A stretch of 64,000 bases of DNA from positions 62,001 through 126,000 of the forward strand of contig NZ_ASWD01000004.1 of assembly GCF_000407485.1 (NCBI RefSeq). Reading direction: 5' to 3'. Under the pieces are notes generated by a model, which searched no databases, was not told the DNA's origin, and was given only the letters and a program-made list of their open reading frames with translations. The translations under genes were made by a program, and so were the position numbers. Every line of letters starts with the position of its first letter. The stretch's first letter is position 1. Source of the DNA: Enterococcus pallens ATCC BAA-351 (lineage in GTDB: Bacteria > Bacillota > Bacilli > Lactobacillales > Enterococcaceae). Positions 35,662 through 44,387 of this stretch are shown here, piece by piece.

Positions 35662-35847
35662 TCAGTCAGTTTTGTTCTCCTTCAACTCGTTAATACGTTC
35701 AATGCTCAATTCGGTTAATTCCGCAACTTCTTCTGGCGTCATGCCCTTTTTTAAGAGGTTTGCTGCAACTTCCAACTTTCCTTCCTTACGTGCATAATCT
35801 ATTTCGGCTTTCTTTATTGCTTTGGCCTTATCAATTCGCATAATCAT
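35662..35847 (-). CDS. Stand-alone Rpn C-terminal module B (RpnS-like candidate)
   Basis: Starting at the ATG at 35847 (AGGAGG, 8-nt spacing) the 61-residue product reads MIMRIDKAKAIKKAEIDYAR, one KEGKLE unit, then VAANLLKKGMTPEEVAELTE and a final LSIERINELKENKTD. Upstream sequence to about 35990 is a decayed piece of the nuclease gene in another frame (QYFFKTGEVAENAPEYIKAAKK then a stop). It is more diverged in its last 35 residues than module A and the full gene, which may reflect a different specificity. The function is inferred from the Rpn family only. Confidence 0.55.
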   Translation of the reverse strand: MIMRIDKAKAIKKAEIDYARKEGKLEVAANLLKKGMTPEEVAELTELSIERINELKENKTD

Positions 35848-36015
35848 TTTCTTTTCCTCCTCATCGAGTTGATAAAAAAAATTCATTTCTTTGCTGCTTT
35901 GATATACTCTGGTGCATTCTCGGCCACTTCGCCTGTCTTGAAAAAATATTGCCAATGCGCTAGGGGACGATGTTCTTGTTCATCAGACTTAAAAATAGAG
36001 GAATGACGATTAAGA

Positions 36016-36927
36016 TCAGTCAGCTTTGTTCTCCTTCAACTCGTTGATCTGTTCAATACTCAGTCCGGTTCCTTCCGCCACCTGTTCTGGTGTCATACCC
36101 ATTTTTAAGAAGTTTGCTGCATCTTCCAGCTTCCCTTCCAACTTTCCCTCTAACTTTCCTTCTAGCTTTCCTTCTAGCTTCCCTTCCAACTTTCCTTCCT
36201 TACGTGCATAATCTATTTCAGCTTTCTTTATTGCTTTGGCTTTATCAATTCTCATAATCATCTTTTTCTCCTCCTCATCGAGTTGATAAAAATCTATTCG
36301 TTTCTTTGCTGCTTTGATATAATCTGGTGCGTTTTCGGTTACTTCGCCTGTTTTGAAAAAATATTGCCAATGAGCCAAGGGACTGTTCGGTTCAACATTT
36401 TTGTTCTTTAGACTAAAAAAGCAGAGTGACAGTAGGGGTTGCTGTTTCCTTCCTAAATAGAGACGAGCGTTCTTGTCATTGCGAAGACTGAAGCTTTGAA
36501 GCGCTTCTTCATCTGGATCAAATAAGTGAAAATCTACAATATTAATGCCATAGGTGGGACATAAGCCAGAAAAGTTGTTGTTCTCAATATAATCTTTCGC
36601 CGCTTCATCGCCATAGGGTGACATATAGGCTTTTGCTAAATAGAATAAGGCACGTTCTTCAAAAAAATCGTGGGGCTGTACCTGCATTTCAATAGTTACC
36701 TGACTGCCGTCTTCAGCCACCGCCAATACATCCACTTCGGTTCGCATAATTTTCATCGTGTCATGGGTCTTCTTGTAACTGTCAATGTGGTAAGTTTCTC
36801 GGGGTGTCAGTGTTTTGAATTCCTTGCCCAGCATATCCTTGACGAAAGCTTTTAAGATAGTGCCAGAATCCTTTGATGTCAGCATTTTTCGGAAAAGTAG
36901 ATCGTTCGTAGGTGTATATTTTTGCAT
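36016..36927 (-). CDS. Rpn-family PD-(D/E)XK recombination-promoting nuclease
   Basis: The 303-residue protein matches the Rpn/PDDEXK_2 family. The start is MQKYTPTNDLLFRKMLTSKD. The catalytic core is RTEVDVLAVAEDGSQVTIEMQV near residues 63-85, an ExD...ExQ form of the PD-(D/E)XK site. FEERALFYLAKAYMSPYG follows. At residue 222 an internal Met (36261) sits behind GATGAGGAGGAGAAAAAG, a strong ribosome binding site encoded within QLDEEEKK. A separate 81-residue C-terminal product is therefore expected. The tail has six GKLE repeats. Two free-standing tail modules follow downstream. Confidence 0.85.
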   Translation of the reverse strand: MQKYTPTNDLLFRKMLTSKDSGTILKAFVKDMLGKEFKTLTPRETYHIDSYKKTHDTMKIMRTEVDVLAVAEDGSQVTIEMQVQPHDFFEERALFYLAKAYMSPYGDEAAKDYIENNNFSGLCPTYGINIVDFHLFDPDEEALQSFSLRNDKNARLYLGRKQQPLLSLCFFSLKNKNVEPNSPLAHWQYFFKTGEVTENAPDYIKAAKKRIDFYQLDEEEKKMIMRIDKAKAIKKAEIDYARKEGKLEGKLEGKLEGKLEGKLEGKLEDAANFLKMGMTPEQVAEGTGLSIEQINELKENKAD

Positions 36928-37123
36928 GTGTTCCTTCCTTTCGCTGATCGCGAAAGAGTCACCTTAAGTATAGCATGGTGAGTTTTTGCGATCAAAATCA
37001 TTAGATTTTTTTGAACGGTTCTTAGCGAACTGCTCATGAAAAGATACGCAAAAGAAAGGGGATTTTTTTATGTAAATAAATTTTTTTGCCCCTAGAAAAA
37101 AAGAACGACCCTCCGAAGAAAAG

Positions 37124-37843
37124 TCATTCTATCATTTCCTGAGCATAATACTGCAAAAGCTTAGGCGACAGCTTATAGCCATAACCCTAAACGGTTTCAA
37201 TTAGTTCTTCATGGAAACCCGCCTGATACAGCTTTCCCTTCAAGCGTTTCATTAACACAGACAGCTGGGACATCCGTGAATTATTCGGTGAATTCCTCCA
37301 TAGATGGTGACACATCTCTTCACGAGAAATCGTACCGCCCTCACTGGCCAACAAACATTCAAAGACCTTGCATTCGTTCTTGGATAAACCAGCTTTGAAT
37401 TCATTGAGGGATTGAGAAGACCCCTCCTTCTGATAAAGAAAGACCACATTCGGGTTTTCTTTTTTAGGATTTCCCTTCAAATTCTCCGCCAGATGCTCCC
37501 GCAAAAAGTCAGCCGTTTGATCGGCATAAATCCAGGTGTTCATGCCTAATTTCGCTAGGGACTCCTTCTCTTCAGCAGCAGGCAAGTGCCCAAATTTACG
37601 AATTAAGACGGTATCCTCAATGCCACCGATTTGGGTTAGCAGCTGACGAATCTCCTCGTCCGATAAGGTCTCGCTAAAAATAATCGCCTGATAGCTTTGA
37701 ATCAGCTGTAGCGGATTCAGGCTGGCTTTTAATTGCTTCATTAGCCGCACCGAGCAGAAAACCTCATAGTTCAAGTATTGCAGCTGCTCCTGCATGGGTT
37801 GTTCAATCAATAAGTTCTTGGTTAAAATTAAGAGTGGTCGCAT
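37124..37843 (-). pseudogene. OmpR-type winged-helix response regulator, interrupted by an amber codon
   Basis: From ATG 37843 the frame encodes a receiver-like N-terminal half and a C-terminal winged helix (LSKNECKVFECLLASEGGTI...QLSVLMKRLKGKL). The frame stops at TAG 37187-37189 after LIETV. The same frame then continues GYGYKLSPKLLQYYAQEMIE to TGA at 37124. OmpR-family wings normally end TVRGYGYKL, so the TAG sits exactly where Arg is expected and removes the last strand of the wing. The receiver also lacks an obvious phospho-Asp cluster. It lies downstream of the WxL cluster it may once have regulated. Confidence 0.75.
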
Positions 37844-37907
37844 GGACTCACTTCCTTTCATGCTTCATCTGAAAACAAAAGGGAGGAAAAGTCCTCCCTT
37901 CCTATGC

Positions 37908-38134
37908 TTAAGATAAAAAGTAATTCAGTTGTGCCTGCCAATCAAGATACAAGAAGATCGCCGCACCAACTGCCAGCAGCATCACAAACAACAAGCCGCA
38001 ATCCACCAGCAATACAGTCGATTTCTTCTCATACTCCATCCGCAGCCGACTGTCCTTGATAAAGAAAATCAAAAAGCTCACCAGCCCGGCAATCGCTAGA
38101 AAGCCAAAAATTCCCAACCACATTGGAATGGTCA
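37908..38134 (-). CDS. Small two-segment membrane protein of the WxL cluster
   Basis: From MTIPMWLGIFGFLAIAGLVS the 75-residue product has two hydrophobic helices (about 4-24 and 42-66) joined by a charged loop (KDSRLRMEYEKKST). GGAG lies upstream. It is placed 18 bp after the LRR-WxL gene in the same direction, so it is probably part of the cluster. I do not recognise the family; small membrane proteins of this sort are seen in other enterococcal WxL loci. Confidence 0.6.
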
Positions 38135-38151
38135 TGTACATTCTCCTTCCA

Positions 38152-40440
38152 CTAAGGTGTATCATCCAACGACCAAGTTAGCTTCGCCGTGTAATCCGTA
38201 TTACTCTTCCCAGCTCCAGCCGGCAAGGTTAACGAAATATCATCAAACGGCATCCGCAGCTGCCAGGTTCCTTGACCTTCGCCAACCTGTGCCGAAACCA
38301 AAGTCTTCGCCGTTTGACCAGTCATCAAAGTCTCATTGGCTTGTACAGTCGTTGGTGTTCCAGCAGGCGACGGATCAATCGCTTCCTGCGGTGTATCCCG
38401 ATCAGTGACATTTTGAATGAACATATTCTCCAGCTTCAAAGACGCTCCCGTTCCATTTGGCATGGCACGACCACCTGAATCTTTAAATTCCGAAAGACTT
38501 GCAGTTAACTTCCAGCCAGTCGAAACGGCTTGTTCATCCTTGATTCGCGTGTAAAAACCATCCGTAACAACATTGGTGTTGGTTTGATAATTCTGCGCAG
38601 CTAAGTTGTAGGTTTCGATACTAGAAGAAAGTTGCTGCCTGCCAAAATAGAAACGTACTGGTGCAGACAAAATGCCCATATCAGCTGAATCCTTGGGCAA
38701 ATCCTGTTGTTCCTCATCGAGAATTTTATAACTTTGTCTGGATTCATTAAAATGCGGACTAGACGGTGTCGTATCTGACCAATCCAATCGACCAATCGCT
38801 TCCAGCCACTCATCAGGATCACCTCTCACAGTAGACTTAAAGGTAATCACTATCGACTCACCTTGTTCCAAATCGCCTAGACTAGTTGTACCATTCAGAT
38901 GATTCATGTCTCCAGAAACACTACTTGCTCCTTTAGTGATCACAATGTCTGATATGTCTCCAGTTAAATAATTAGGCAAGGTAAAGGTTGCTTTGATATC
39001 TTCTGCCTTTTTCTGAGTCAAACTTGTCATCGTCCAAGTCCACGTCAACTCTTCGCCGCTTTTTGTCTTGTTTGAGCTAACTTGTAACTCATTTTTCAAC
39101 TCACTGACAACAGCGAAGGTAATTGTTCCTGAAAAAAGCTTTGTCGTGTACGTACTTGCACCTTCTTGCAATGCAGAGCTAGCATATTCAAAACTAATTG
39201 ACTTATCGCTTAATGAATCTCTGGTCACTCCCTTTAGGTCAATATGATCTCCATTACTGGCATTAGGGAGAATGCTCGATGGAGATGGATTAATATCCAC
39301 GTTGGTAGCAGTTAGTCCTGTTTGAGCAGTTGTTTTTAAAACATCGACTGTCGCTTCATCAGTCAATGATACTGGAGGAACAGGAATAGTAATTTGTTGG
39401 TTGGATGCATCAAAGTTAGTTAATGCCGTTAAACCATTGGCAGAGCTGATGTCGCTAATACGGTTGTTAGAACAATTTAAAGTCGCCAAGGCTGGATTGC
39501 CACTTACATCCAATTCCCTAAGTTGATTTCTGAAACACTGTAAATCCACTAATGCTGTATTACTACTCACATCTAATTCACTCAGCTGATTGCCAATGCA
39601 TTGTAACTCCTTTAAGGCTGTATTACTACTCACATCCAACTCACTTAGCGGAGTACTATTGCAAATTAACCTCGTTAGGGCTGTATTTCTACTTACATCC
39701 AATTTACTTAGCTGATTACCAGTACAATTTAAAACCTTTAATGCTGTATTGCTGCTTACATCTAATTCATTTATCCCAATATTCAAACTAACATCTAAAG
39801 TCTCTAATGCTGTATTGTTGCTCACATCTATTTCACTTAGCTGATTGCTCATACAATTGAGGAATTCCAAATTTGTCGCGTACTCAATCCCTTTAAGACT
39901 TGTAAGATTTTTACCAATTAACATCAAACTAGTCAAACTCTCCATAAAATCATCCGTCATAGGATTGGGTGCAGTTCCTGGATATCGACTCCGGATAGCA
40001 TCCGCAAAATTCTTATCAATATCATAAGTAGACGGGTCATCACCAAGATTACCCTCTCTCAGAATAGTCCCAGCCAGCGGCATAATACCGCCACCTCTAG
40101 GTTCAATCCGCTGATTGCTCATTTCCGGTTGTTCTTCGCTTGATTCACTTGTAGGTGTTGGGGAGTCACCTGTTGTTTGTTCTAATTCCTTTGGGGAAGT
40201 TTCTATCTCGCTTGTCTTTCCTGGCACATCCTGTGACTCCACACTCTCCACCATGGGGACTTGGTTTTGAGCTCTTTCTTTGTATTCCTTCAAGGGATCT
40301 TCGGCCTTTGAAGAAATGGTGGTTTCACCGACTGGTACATCCTGAACTGTTTCGGCAAACGCCGGGGAAGTGGGAAACAGTAGGCTTGCGACCAGCATGG
40401 TGCTGAAAAACAAGCGTAGCTTTTGTTTCTGTTTAGTCAT
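38152..40440 (-). CDS. LRR-containing WxL-domain surface protein
   Basis: The 762-residue protein has a signal peptide (FFSTMLVASLLFPTSPAFAE), a Ser/Glu/Pro-rich linker (35-115), and an internalin-like leucine-rich region (about 175-345) built from units like LSELDVSSNTALKELQCIGN. A DUF-like beta region follows. The C-terminal WxL domain (about 590-762) has WQLRMPFDD and the terminal YTAKLTWSLDDTP. WxL domains bind the cell wall non-covalently. The LRR part probably contacts a host or matrix ligand. It overlaps the LPXTG gene by 8 bp. Confidence 0.88.
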   Translation of the reverse strand: MTKQKQKLRLFFSTMLVASLLFPTSPAFAETVQDVPVGETTISSKAEDPLKEYKERAQNQVPMVESVESQDVPGKTSEIETSPKELEQTTGDSPTPTSESSEEQPEMSNQRIEPRGGGIMPLAGTILREGNLGDDPSTYDIDKNFADAIRSRYPGTAPNPMTDDFMESLTSLMLIGKNLTSLKGIEYATNLEFLNCMSNQLSEIDVSNNTALETLDVSLNIGINELDVSSNTALKVLNCTGNQLSKLDVSRNTALTRLICNSTPLSELDVSSNTALKELQCIGNQLSELDVSSNTALVDLQCFRNQLRELDVSGNPALATLNCSNNRISDISSANGLTALTNFDASNQQITIPVPPVSLTDEATVDVLKTTAQTGLTATNVDINPSPSSILPNASNGDHIDLKGVTRDSLSDKSISFEYASSALQEGASTYTTKLFSGTITFAVVSELKNELQVSSNKTKSGEELTWTWTMTSLTQKKAEDIKATFTLPNYLTGDISDIVITKGASSVSGDMNHLNGTTSLGDLEQGESIVITFKSTVRGDPDEWLEAIGRLDWSDTTPSSPHFNESRQSYKILDEEQQDLPKDSADMGILSAPVRFYFGRQQLSSSIETYNLAAQNYQTNTNVVTDGFYTRIKDEQAVSTGWKLTASLSEFKDSGGRAMPNGTGASLKLENMFIQNVTDRDTPQEAIDPSPAGTPTTVQANETLMTGQTAKTLVSAQVGEGQGTWQLRMPFDDISLTLPAGAGKSNTDYTAKLTWSLDDTP

Positions 40441-40837
40441 TCTCTTGCTCCTCCTCTCTCAGACGAGTAAAGAGAAATAGCCAAAAACAACTGGCAATAC
40501 AGGCCAGTCCAATCGTTCGAAGGAATACGGTTTGCCGTTGTTCTCCCGTTTTCGGCAAGGTTCCTTGGCTGGTTGCTGGTAGTTGTTTGGCTTGGGTTTG
40601 ATACCTAGTTTGCCCCAAGGGTACCGGCACCACATTATCAATTGGTGCTGGATCATAGGGAATTGGATCAACGGGTGTTGGTGTCGGATTGGGTGTTGGT
40701 GTTGGTTGTTCGTCACGAAAGCCGATTCCGACACTTGTTTCTTTCGTTTGTATCTCTTCTCCAAATACTGAGGTGGGGAAAAACACACAGGAAATGGTTA
40801 CCAGTAAGAGTAATTTTTTCCTTCTCACATTCCTCAC
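40433..40837 (-). CDS. Short LPXTG-anchored surface protein of the WxL cluster
   Basis: A 134-residue exported protein with signal peptide (KLLLLVTISCVFFPTSVFG), a Pro/Thr-rich linker (TPTPNPTPTPVDPIPYDPAP), and the sortase signal LPKTGE followed by a hydrophobic segment and a positively charged tail. Sortase A would link it to peptidoglycan. Small LPXTG proteins regularly accompany WxL and DUF916 proteins in such clusters and are thought to assemble with them. Its ATG overlaps the DUF916/DUF3324 stop (ATGA). Confidence 0.85.
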   Translation of the reverse strand: MRNVRRKKLLLLVTISCVFFPTSVFGEEIQTKETSVGIGFRDEQPTPTPNPTPTPVDPIPYDPAPIDNVVPVPLGQTRYQTQAKQLPATSQGTLPKTGEQRQTVFLRTIGLACIASCFWLFLFTRLREEEQEND

Positions 40838-41886
40838 TTTCTCCCTTCAAGCCATTGGTGTTGACGACGTACGAGGTAAGCAACGAGACCAATCAAAGCT
40901 GCTAGTAAGCCTGCGGCAGTCCATGGTACCCAAGCAGGTACAACCACTTTGAAGACTGTTTCTTCATTGACCTTATCTGCCTGTTTTTGACCAACCGTGA
41001 ACTCTTCGTCCCACTTCCAGGTTCGACCATCGCCGGTGGCTTCACCAGTAAAGACATAGGTTCCTGGTGTAAAGCGCTCAATGCCTAAAGGCAACTGAAA
41101 GTCGAAATTGGAATTAGGTGCCACGGCAAAGTTGCTTTGTTCCTGTTCTGCCAAGACTTCCTTTTCACCTTTGCGAGTGACTTTGCCTGTGATGGTCATT
41201 TCCTGCAAGACCTTTGGCTGATCATTTTGGATGTTGGCAGCGATAATCTTTCGCCCATTAAATAGCGTTAAACCGACATTCTTTAAATGCAACTCGGCAC
41301 CATGGTCAAAAGCTTCTTCGTCCTCGGTTAACATCACCGCAATCACGCGAGCAAACTCTGGTACCAAGCCGGTTTGATCCGATTCACTTTCTTCTGCTTC
41401 TCGCAGGAAACGGATCGAGCCTAATTTCACTCCTGGATAAGTATCCTTTGGCGGGGTGATTTCAAAGGCCACGATCTTTTCTTCAAAGTTCTCGACCGTA
41501 ACTTCTTTCACATCATCCTTAACCTTCACAAAGCTGGTGATGGGATTGGTCAAGCTTTTATCCAGCTTAGGTTTTGGTTGTGCATAGTCAATCTCACCGA
41601 TAGAACTGCTTACTGCATCGTGAACGGCTACTTTGACTGTAACCGGATCTTTTTGCGTGCTTTTCACTTTGACCTCGATGGTTTGCGGTTGTTCCGGTGT
41701 GGTTTTTAAATAGAAAAAAGTATATTTTTTGTCAACCTGATTCTCCGGAATAATACTTTCAACGGTATATCCTGCGCCACCTTGAGGTTCCTTTTCGGCA
41801 TAGCTACTCGTTGCCGCAAACAAGCAGCTGCCAATGAGTAAAATACAGCCTAGTACTAGTGTTTTGATGGTCTTCATGTGCCTCAT
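40834..41886 (-). CDS. WxL-interacting protein (DUF916/DUF3324)
   Basis: The ATG at 41886 has GGAGGAGGA upstream and gives 350 residues. The protein has a signal peptide (LVLGCILLIGSCLFAATSSYA), then the DUF916 region (about 40-160) starting GAGYTVESIIPENQVDKKYTF, DUF3324 (about 165-300), and one C-terminal membrane helix (VPWTAAGLLAALIGLVAYLV) with a basic tail. Members of this family anchor WxL proteins and bind host matrix. It lies between the WxL gene and the LPXTG gene, the usual order. Confidence 0.88.
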   Translation of the reverse strand: MRHMKTIKTLVLGCILLIGSCLFAATSSYAEKEPQGGAGYTVESIIPENQVDKKYTFFYLKTTPEQPQTIEVKVKSTQKDPVTVKVAVHDAVSSSIGEIDYAQPKPKLDKSLTNPITSFVKVKDDVKEVTVENFEEKIVAFEITPPKDTYPGVKLGSIRFLREAEESESDQTGLVPEFARVIAVMLTEDEEAFDHGAELHLKNVGLTLFNGRKIIAANIQNDQPKVLQEMTITGKVTRKGEKEVLAEQEQSNFAVAPNSNFDFQLPLGIERFTPGTYVFTGEATGDGRTWKWDEEFTVGQKQADKVNEETVFKVVVPAWVPWTAAGLLAALIGLVAYLVRRQHQWLEGRK

Positions 41887-41951
41887 GCCGCGTCCTCCTC
41901 CAATAAAAAAGGGGAGAGGAGACGCCCTCCTGCTCCTCTTTCTGCTTTCAT

Positions 41952-42641
41952 TTAAATCGCGTTTGTTAACGTCCAAGTCATTTTGCCTTTGTACTGATGA
42001 CCTTTTTGGGCAACATTGGCTGGGACACTTAATTTGATGTTTTTCATTTCCATTGCGGTATTTCCTTCGAAGGAAGTCACACTGCTGGCAATGTTCCCAT
42101 CTTCCATAACTTTAGTCGCTGTTGCTGATGTATCGGCATTGATCGTATAGTTGCCTGCAATCGTTGCAGTATGGGCTGGGGTTGCTGCTGCGATTCCTCC
42201 TGAAGCTAGACCAGGATCAAGTGTACCACTGTAATCGTGTTTGTCCGTATCGAATTTCAATACTGCACCCGTTAGTTTTGTTGTTGCAGAAGTTGTACTA
42301 ACCAAATCAGACACCGCAGCTGTTAATTTCCACTCTACATCTGGGTCACCAACATCATGTGGGCGGCTGTCTTCAACTACCGCATATTTCTTTGCGCCTG
42401 CTGCTTCATCTTGTTCTACAAATTCAACGTTACTGGTTTTGTTTACCGTATTGCTTGTTCCAAAATCCAACTCAGTGGGTACCCAACGAAGCTTTAAATC
42501 GCCAGTATCGCCTGGATCTGTATGGGTACTAAACCCAATTCCAACTTCGGTATCTGCTGCATAAGAGCTCACGCCGCCTAATACACAAACACCCAATACA
42601 CTTAAACTTACTGCCAAACCTGTGACTACTTTCTTTTTCAT
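41952..42641 (-). CDS. WxL-domain cell-wall protein
   Basis: The 229-residue protein has a signal peptide (VVTGLAVSLSVLGVCVLGGVSSYAA, cut near residue 29). The rest is a single WxL domain with VEWKLTAAVSDL and the C-terminal GKMTWTLTNAI. It starts at 42641 behind AAGGGGG. It is the first gene of the WxL cluster (42641 down to 37.1 kb), so its promoter region controls the cluster. That region borders the left inverted repeat of the recombinase segment at 42757. Confidence 0.9.
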   Translation of the reverse strand: MKKKVVTGLAVSLSVLGVCVLGGVSSYAADTEVGIGFSTHTDPGDTGDLKLRWVPTELDFGTSNTVNKTSNVEFVEQDEAAGAKKYAVVEDSRPHDVGDPDVEWKLTAAVSDLVSTTSATTKLTGAVLKFDTDKHDYSGTLDPGLASGGIAAATPAHTATIAGNYTINADTSATATKVMEDGNIASSVTSFEGNTAMEMKNIKLSVPANVAQKGHQYKGKMTWTLTNAI

Positions 42642-42727
42642 TACTACTTCCCCCTTGTGATTATTATAAAAATATTTATATCTTATGGTTTAAAACCATC
42701 GATAACTGAGTAAAATAAATAGAAAAT

Positions 42728-42736
42728 GCTATAATA
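42728..42736 (+). promoter_or_regulatory. Extended -10 element outside the left inverted repeat
   Basis: TGCTATAAT on the plus strand, with no good -35, points into the recombinase segment. In the present orientation it would be antisense to the recombinase gene; after inversion it would read toward it. Confidence 0.35.
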
Positions 42737-42756
42737 GTTAATGGTGCGAGCAAAGT

Positions 42757-42776
42757 CCTGTTTGAGTCAAAAACAC
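42757..42776 (+). repeat. Left inverted repeat of the putative invertible segment (IRL)
   Basis: TCCTGTTTGAGTCAAAAACA here is the exact reverse complement of the 20 bp at 44388-44407. Each repeat has inner arms TGTTT and AAACA around a 7-bp spacer TTGACTC, the layout of a tyrosine-recombinase crossover site. Confidence 0.8.
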
Positions 42777-42964
42777 GAATGGTATTGAAAATACTGCCCC
42801 GACAACGAGAATTTTCACTGACTATTTTTGCTGACGGCGAAAAAATTTGAAATTTCTTTTTAAATAACATCGATATACAAGTGAAAACGGCCGCTCGGGA
42901 ATAAAACAGAGGAAATAAGGATAAAAAAGGAGTGAAACAGAGGTGAATGAGGAGATCATTTTAG

Positions 42965-42976
42965 GTAAGCGCTTAC
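42965..42976. promoter_or_regulatory. cre-like palindrome inside the segment
   Basis: GTAAGCGCTTAC is a perfect 12-bp palindrome matching the cre core. It lies between IRL and the 3' end of the recombinase gene. The rest of 42777-43038 is purine-rich (AAAAAAGGAG and GAGGTGAATGAGGAG tracts) and has no supported gene. Confidence 0.45.
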
Positions 42977-43038
42977 TTTCAAAAAAGTAAAAAAAGGGAG
43001 GGTAAGGAGCGAAATGGGCTTTTTTTGAAAAGGCTTTC

Positions 43039-44145
43039 TTAGCCTACTAGCTGATCCATCGCTTGAATGACTCCGATACGTTCCTTTAATTGGGCATCAT
43101 AGTACGTGTCGCTGGTTATCTTTTGTGAGGAATGACCCAACATTCGGCTAACGACCATGAGTTTTTCTTCCGCCTCCAAGCAACGTGTCGCAAACGTATG
43201 GCGCAGCTGGTGGAAATGAATCCCTGACAGCTTGGCTTTTTTGAGGATGCGATGGAAATGTTTAGTCAATAGGCGCGGCTCACAGGGTTTGCCTTTCGTT
43301 GTAAAAACAAAGTCGGACTCAGCAGTTTTTTTTAATTTTTTTAGCAAAGTATAGGCTTTATCCGACAGTGGGATTACCCGTTTAGAGCTTTTACTCTTAG
43401 GAGGACCCAGTTGTAAGATAGACTTCTTCCCCTTGCCATAGCACAAACGTTGATACGTAGAATTGACATAAATCAATTTGGCTTCCAAATCAACCGCGTC
43501 CCACTTCAAAGCGGCAATTTCACCAATCCGCATACCGGTTCGTAATGCCAGATTAATAGTCTTTGCTCGCGGATCACGATCTTCTTCCACCACCTTTTCT
43601 AGTTTTTTTTGTTCCCGTAAAGACAGCGCACGAACTCTTTTTTTGTCGACTTTTGGCAACTTCACTGATTCACAGGGATTCGTTTCAATCAAGCCTTGCT
43701 TCAAGGCATACGCCATTGCCTGATTCAGCAAACGGAAAAAGACCTTGATACTGCTGCACGCCAGCCCCTGCGATTTCCAAGAATCCACGGCTGCACGAAT
43801 CGCTTGGGCATCCATTTGATACATCGGCACTTCTCCTAATGACTTCCATAAATACTTCTTTAGCTTGTGCTGGTAACTAGCATACGTAGCTGGCTTCACA
43901 GTCGTTTGCAGTTCGTTCAGCCATTGTAGGCTCCATTCATTGAAGGTAACAACACTTTTTCCATGAAGCTTTAAGGTAATTTCGGCACTCTTTTTCAGCG
44001 GGCGCAATTTTTCTTGGACTTCTTCGTACGATTTTCCGTAGACATAGCCATACAAAATTCGACCATTCGCCTTGCGGGATTTGTGATACCTCCCTTCCCA
44101 GCGTTCATCCTTTCGATGATAAATATTTTCGCCTCTTCTACACAT
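43039..44145 (-). CDS. Tyrosine recombinase/integrase
   Basis: ATG at 44145 (MCRRGENIYHRKDERWEGRY) has AGGAGG with 6-nt spacing and gives 368 residues; the frame upstream to 44223 lacks a site. An N-terminal arm-binding part (1-55) and a SAM-like core-binding domain (about 75-155) precede the catalytic domain. Catalytic residues: Arg in LRTGMRIGEIAALKW, His and Arg in HFHQLRHTFATRC, His in LGHSSQK, and Tyr in TYYDAQ. It resembles integrases of conjugative elements, but no other mobility gene is near. Perfect inverted repeats flank it, which suggests it inverts its own segment. Confidence 0.9.
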   Translation of the reverse strand: MCRRGENIYHRKDERWEGRYHKSRKANGRILYGYVYGKSYEEVQEKLRPLKKSAEITLKLHGKSVVTFNEWSLQWLNELQTTVKPATYASYQHKLKKYLWKSLGEVPMYQMDAQAIRAAVDSWKSQGLACSSIKVFFRLLNQAMAYALKQGLIETNPCESVKLPKVDKKRVRALSLREQKKLEKVVEEDRDPRAKTINLALRTGMRIGEIAALKWDAVDLEAKLIYVNSTYQRLCYGKGKKSILQLGPPKSKSSKRVIPLSDKAYTLLKKLKKTAESDFVFTTKGKPCEPRLLTKHFHRILKKAKLSGIHFHQLRHTFATRCLEAEEKLMVVSRMLGHSSQKITSDTYYDAQLKERIGVIQAMDQLVG

Positions 44146-44290
44146 AAAATAACCTCCTGAAATTAATGGTTGACGATTTAAACCGACGGCGCAAGAAAAC
44201 AAATTTCCTGCTGGCAACAACACTTTTTTGGTGCATTCACTTTCAATTAAGTTTTATCACAAAAAAATTCAACTTTTTTGTAACCTAGTA

Positions 44291-44319
44291 TTGCTTTTCT
44301 AATCATAATATTTTATAAT
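44291..44319 (+). promoter_or_regulatory. Outward-facing promoter inside the recombinase segment
   Basis: TTGCTT (44291-44296), exactly 17 bp, TATAAT (44314-44319). It points right, through IRR at 44388, toward the ComK-like operon. If the segment flipped it would sit about 70 bp inside IRL and point left to the WxL operon. Confidence 0.55.
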
Positions 44320-44387
44320 TTTAATGAAATATGAACTTTTAGAGCGGATTATGAGCATAAACCTAATCTTATAATCATTATAAGACA

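Noticed and set aside
35129-36927. 12-bp repeats as a CRISPR-like array
   Set aside because: Units are contiguous, in frame, and lack spacers; they encode GKLE tetrapeptides.
42676-42870. A 64-residue frame spanning the left inverted repeat
   Set aside because: No ribosome binding site, low-complexity start, and it crosses the recombination site; better seen as chance in the promoter region.
43039-44145. The recombinase as integrase of a prophage or conjugative element
   Set aside because: No phage structural, replication, relaxase or excisionase genes nearby, and the flanking repeats are inverted rather than direct.
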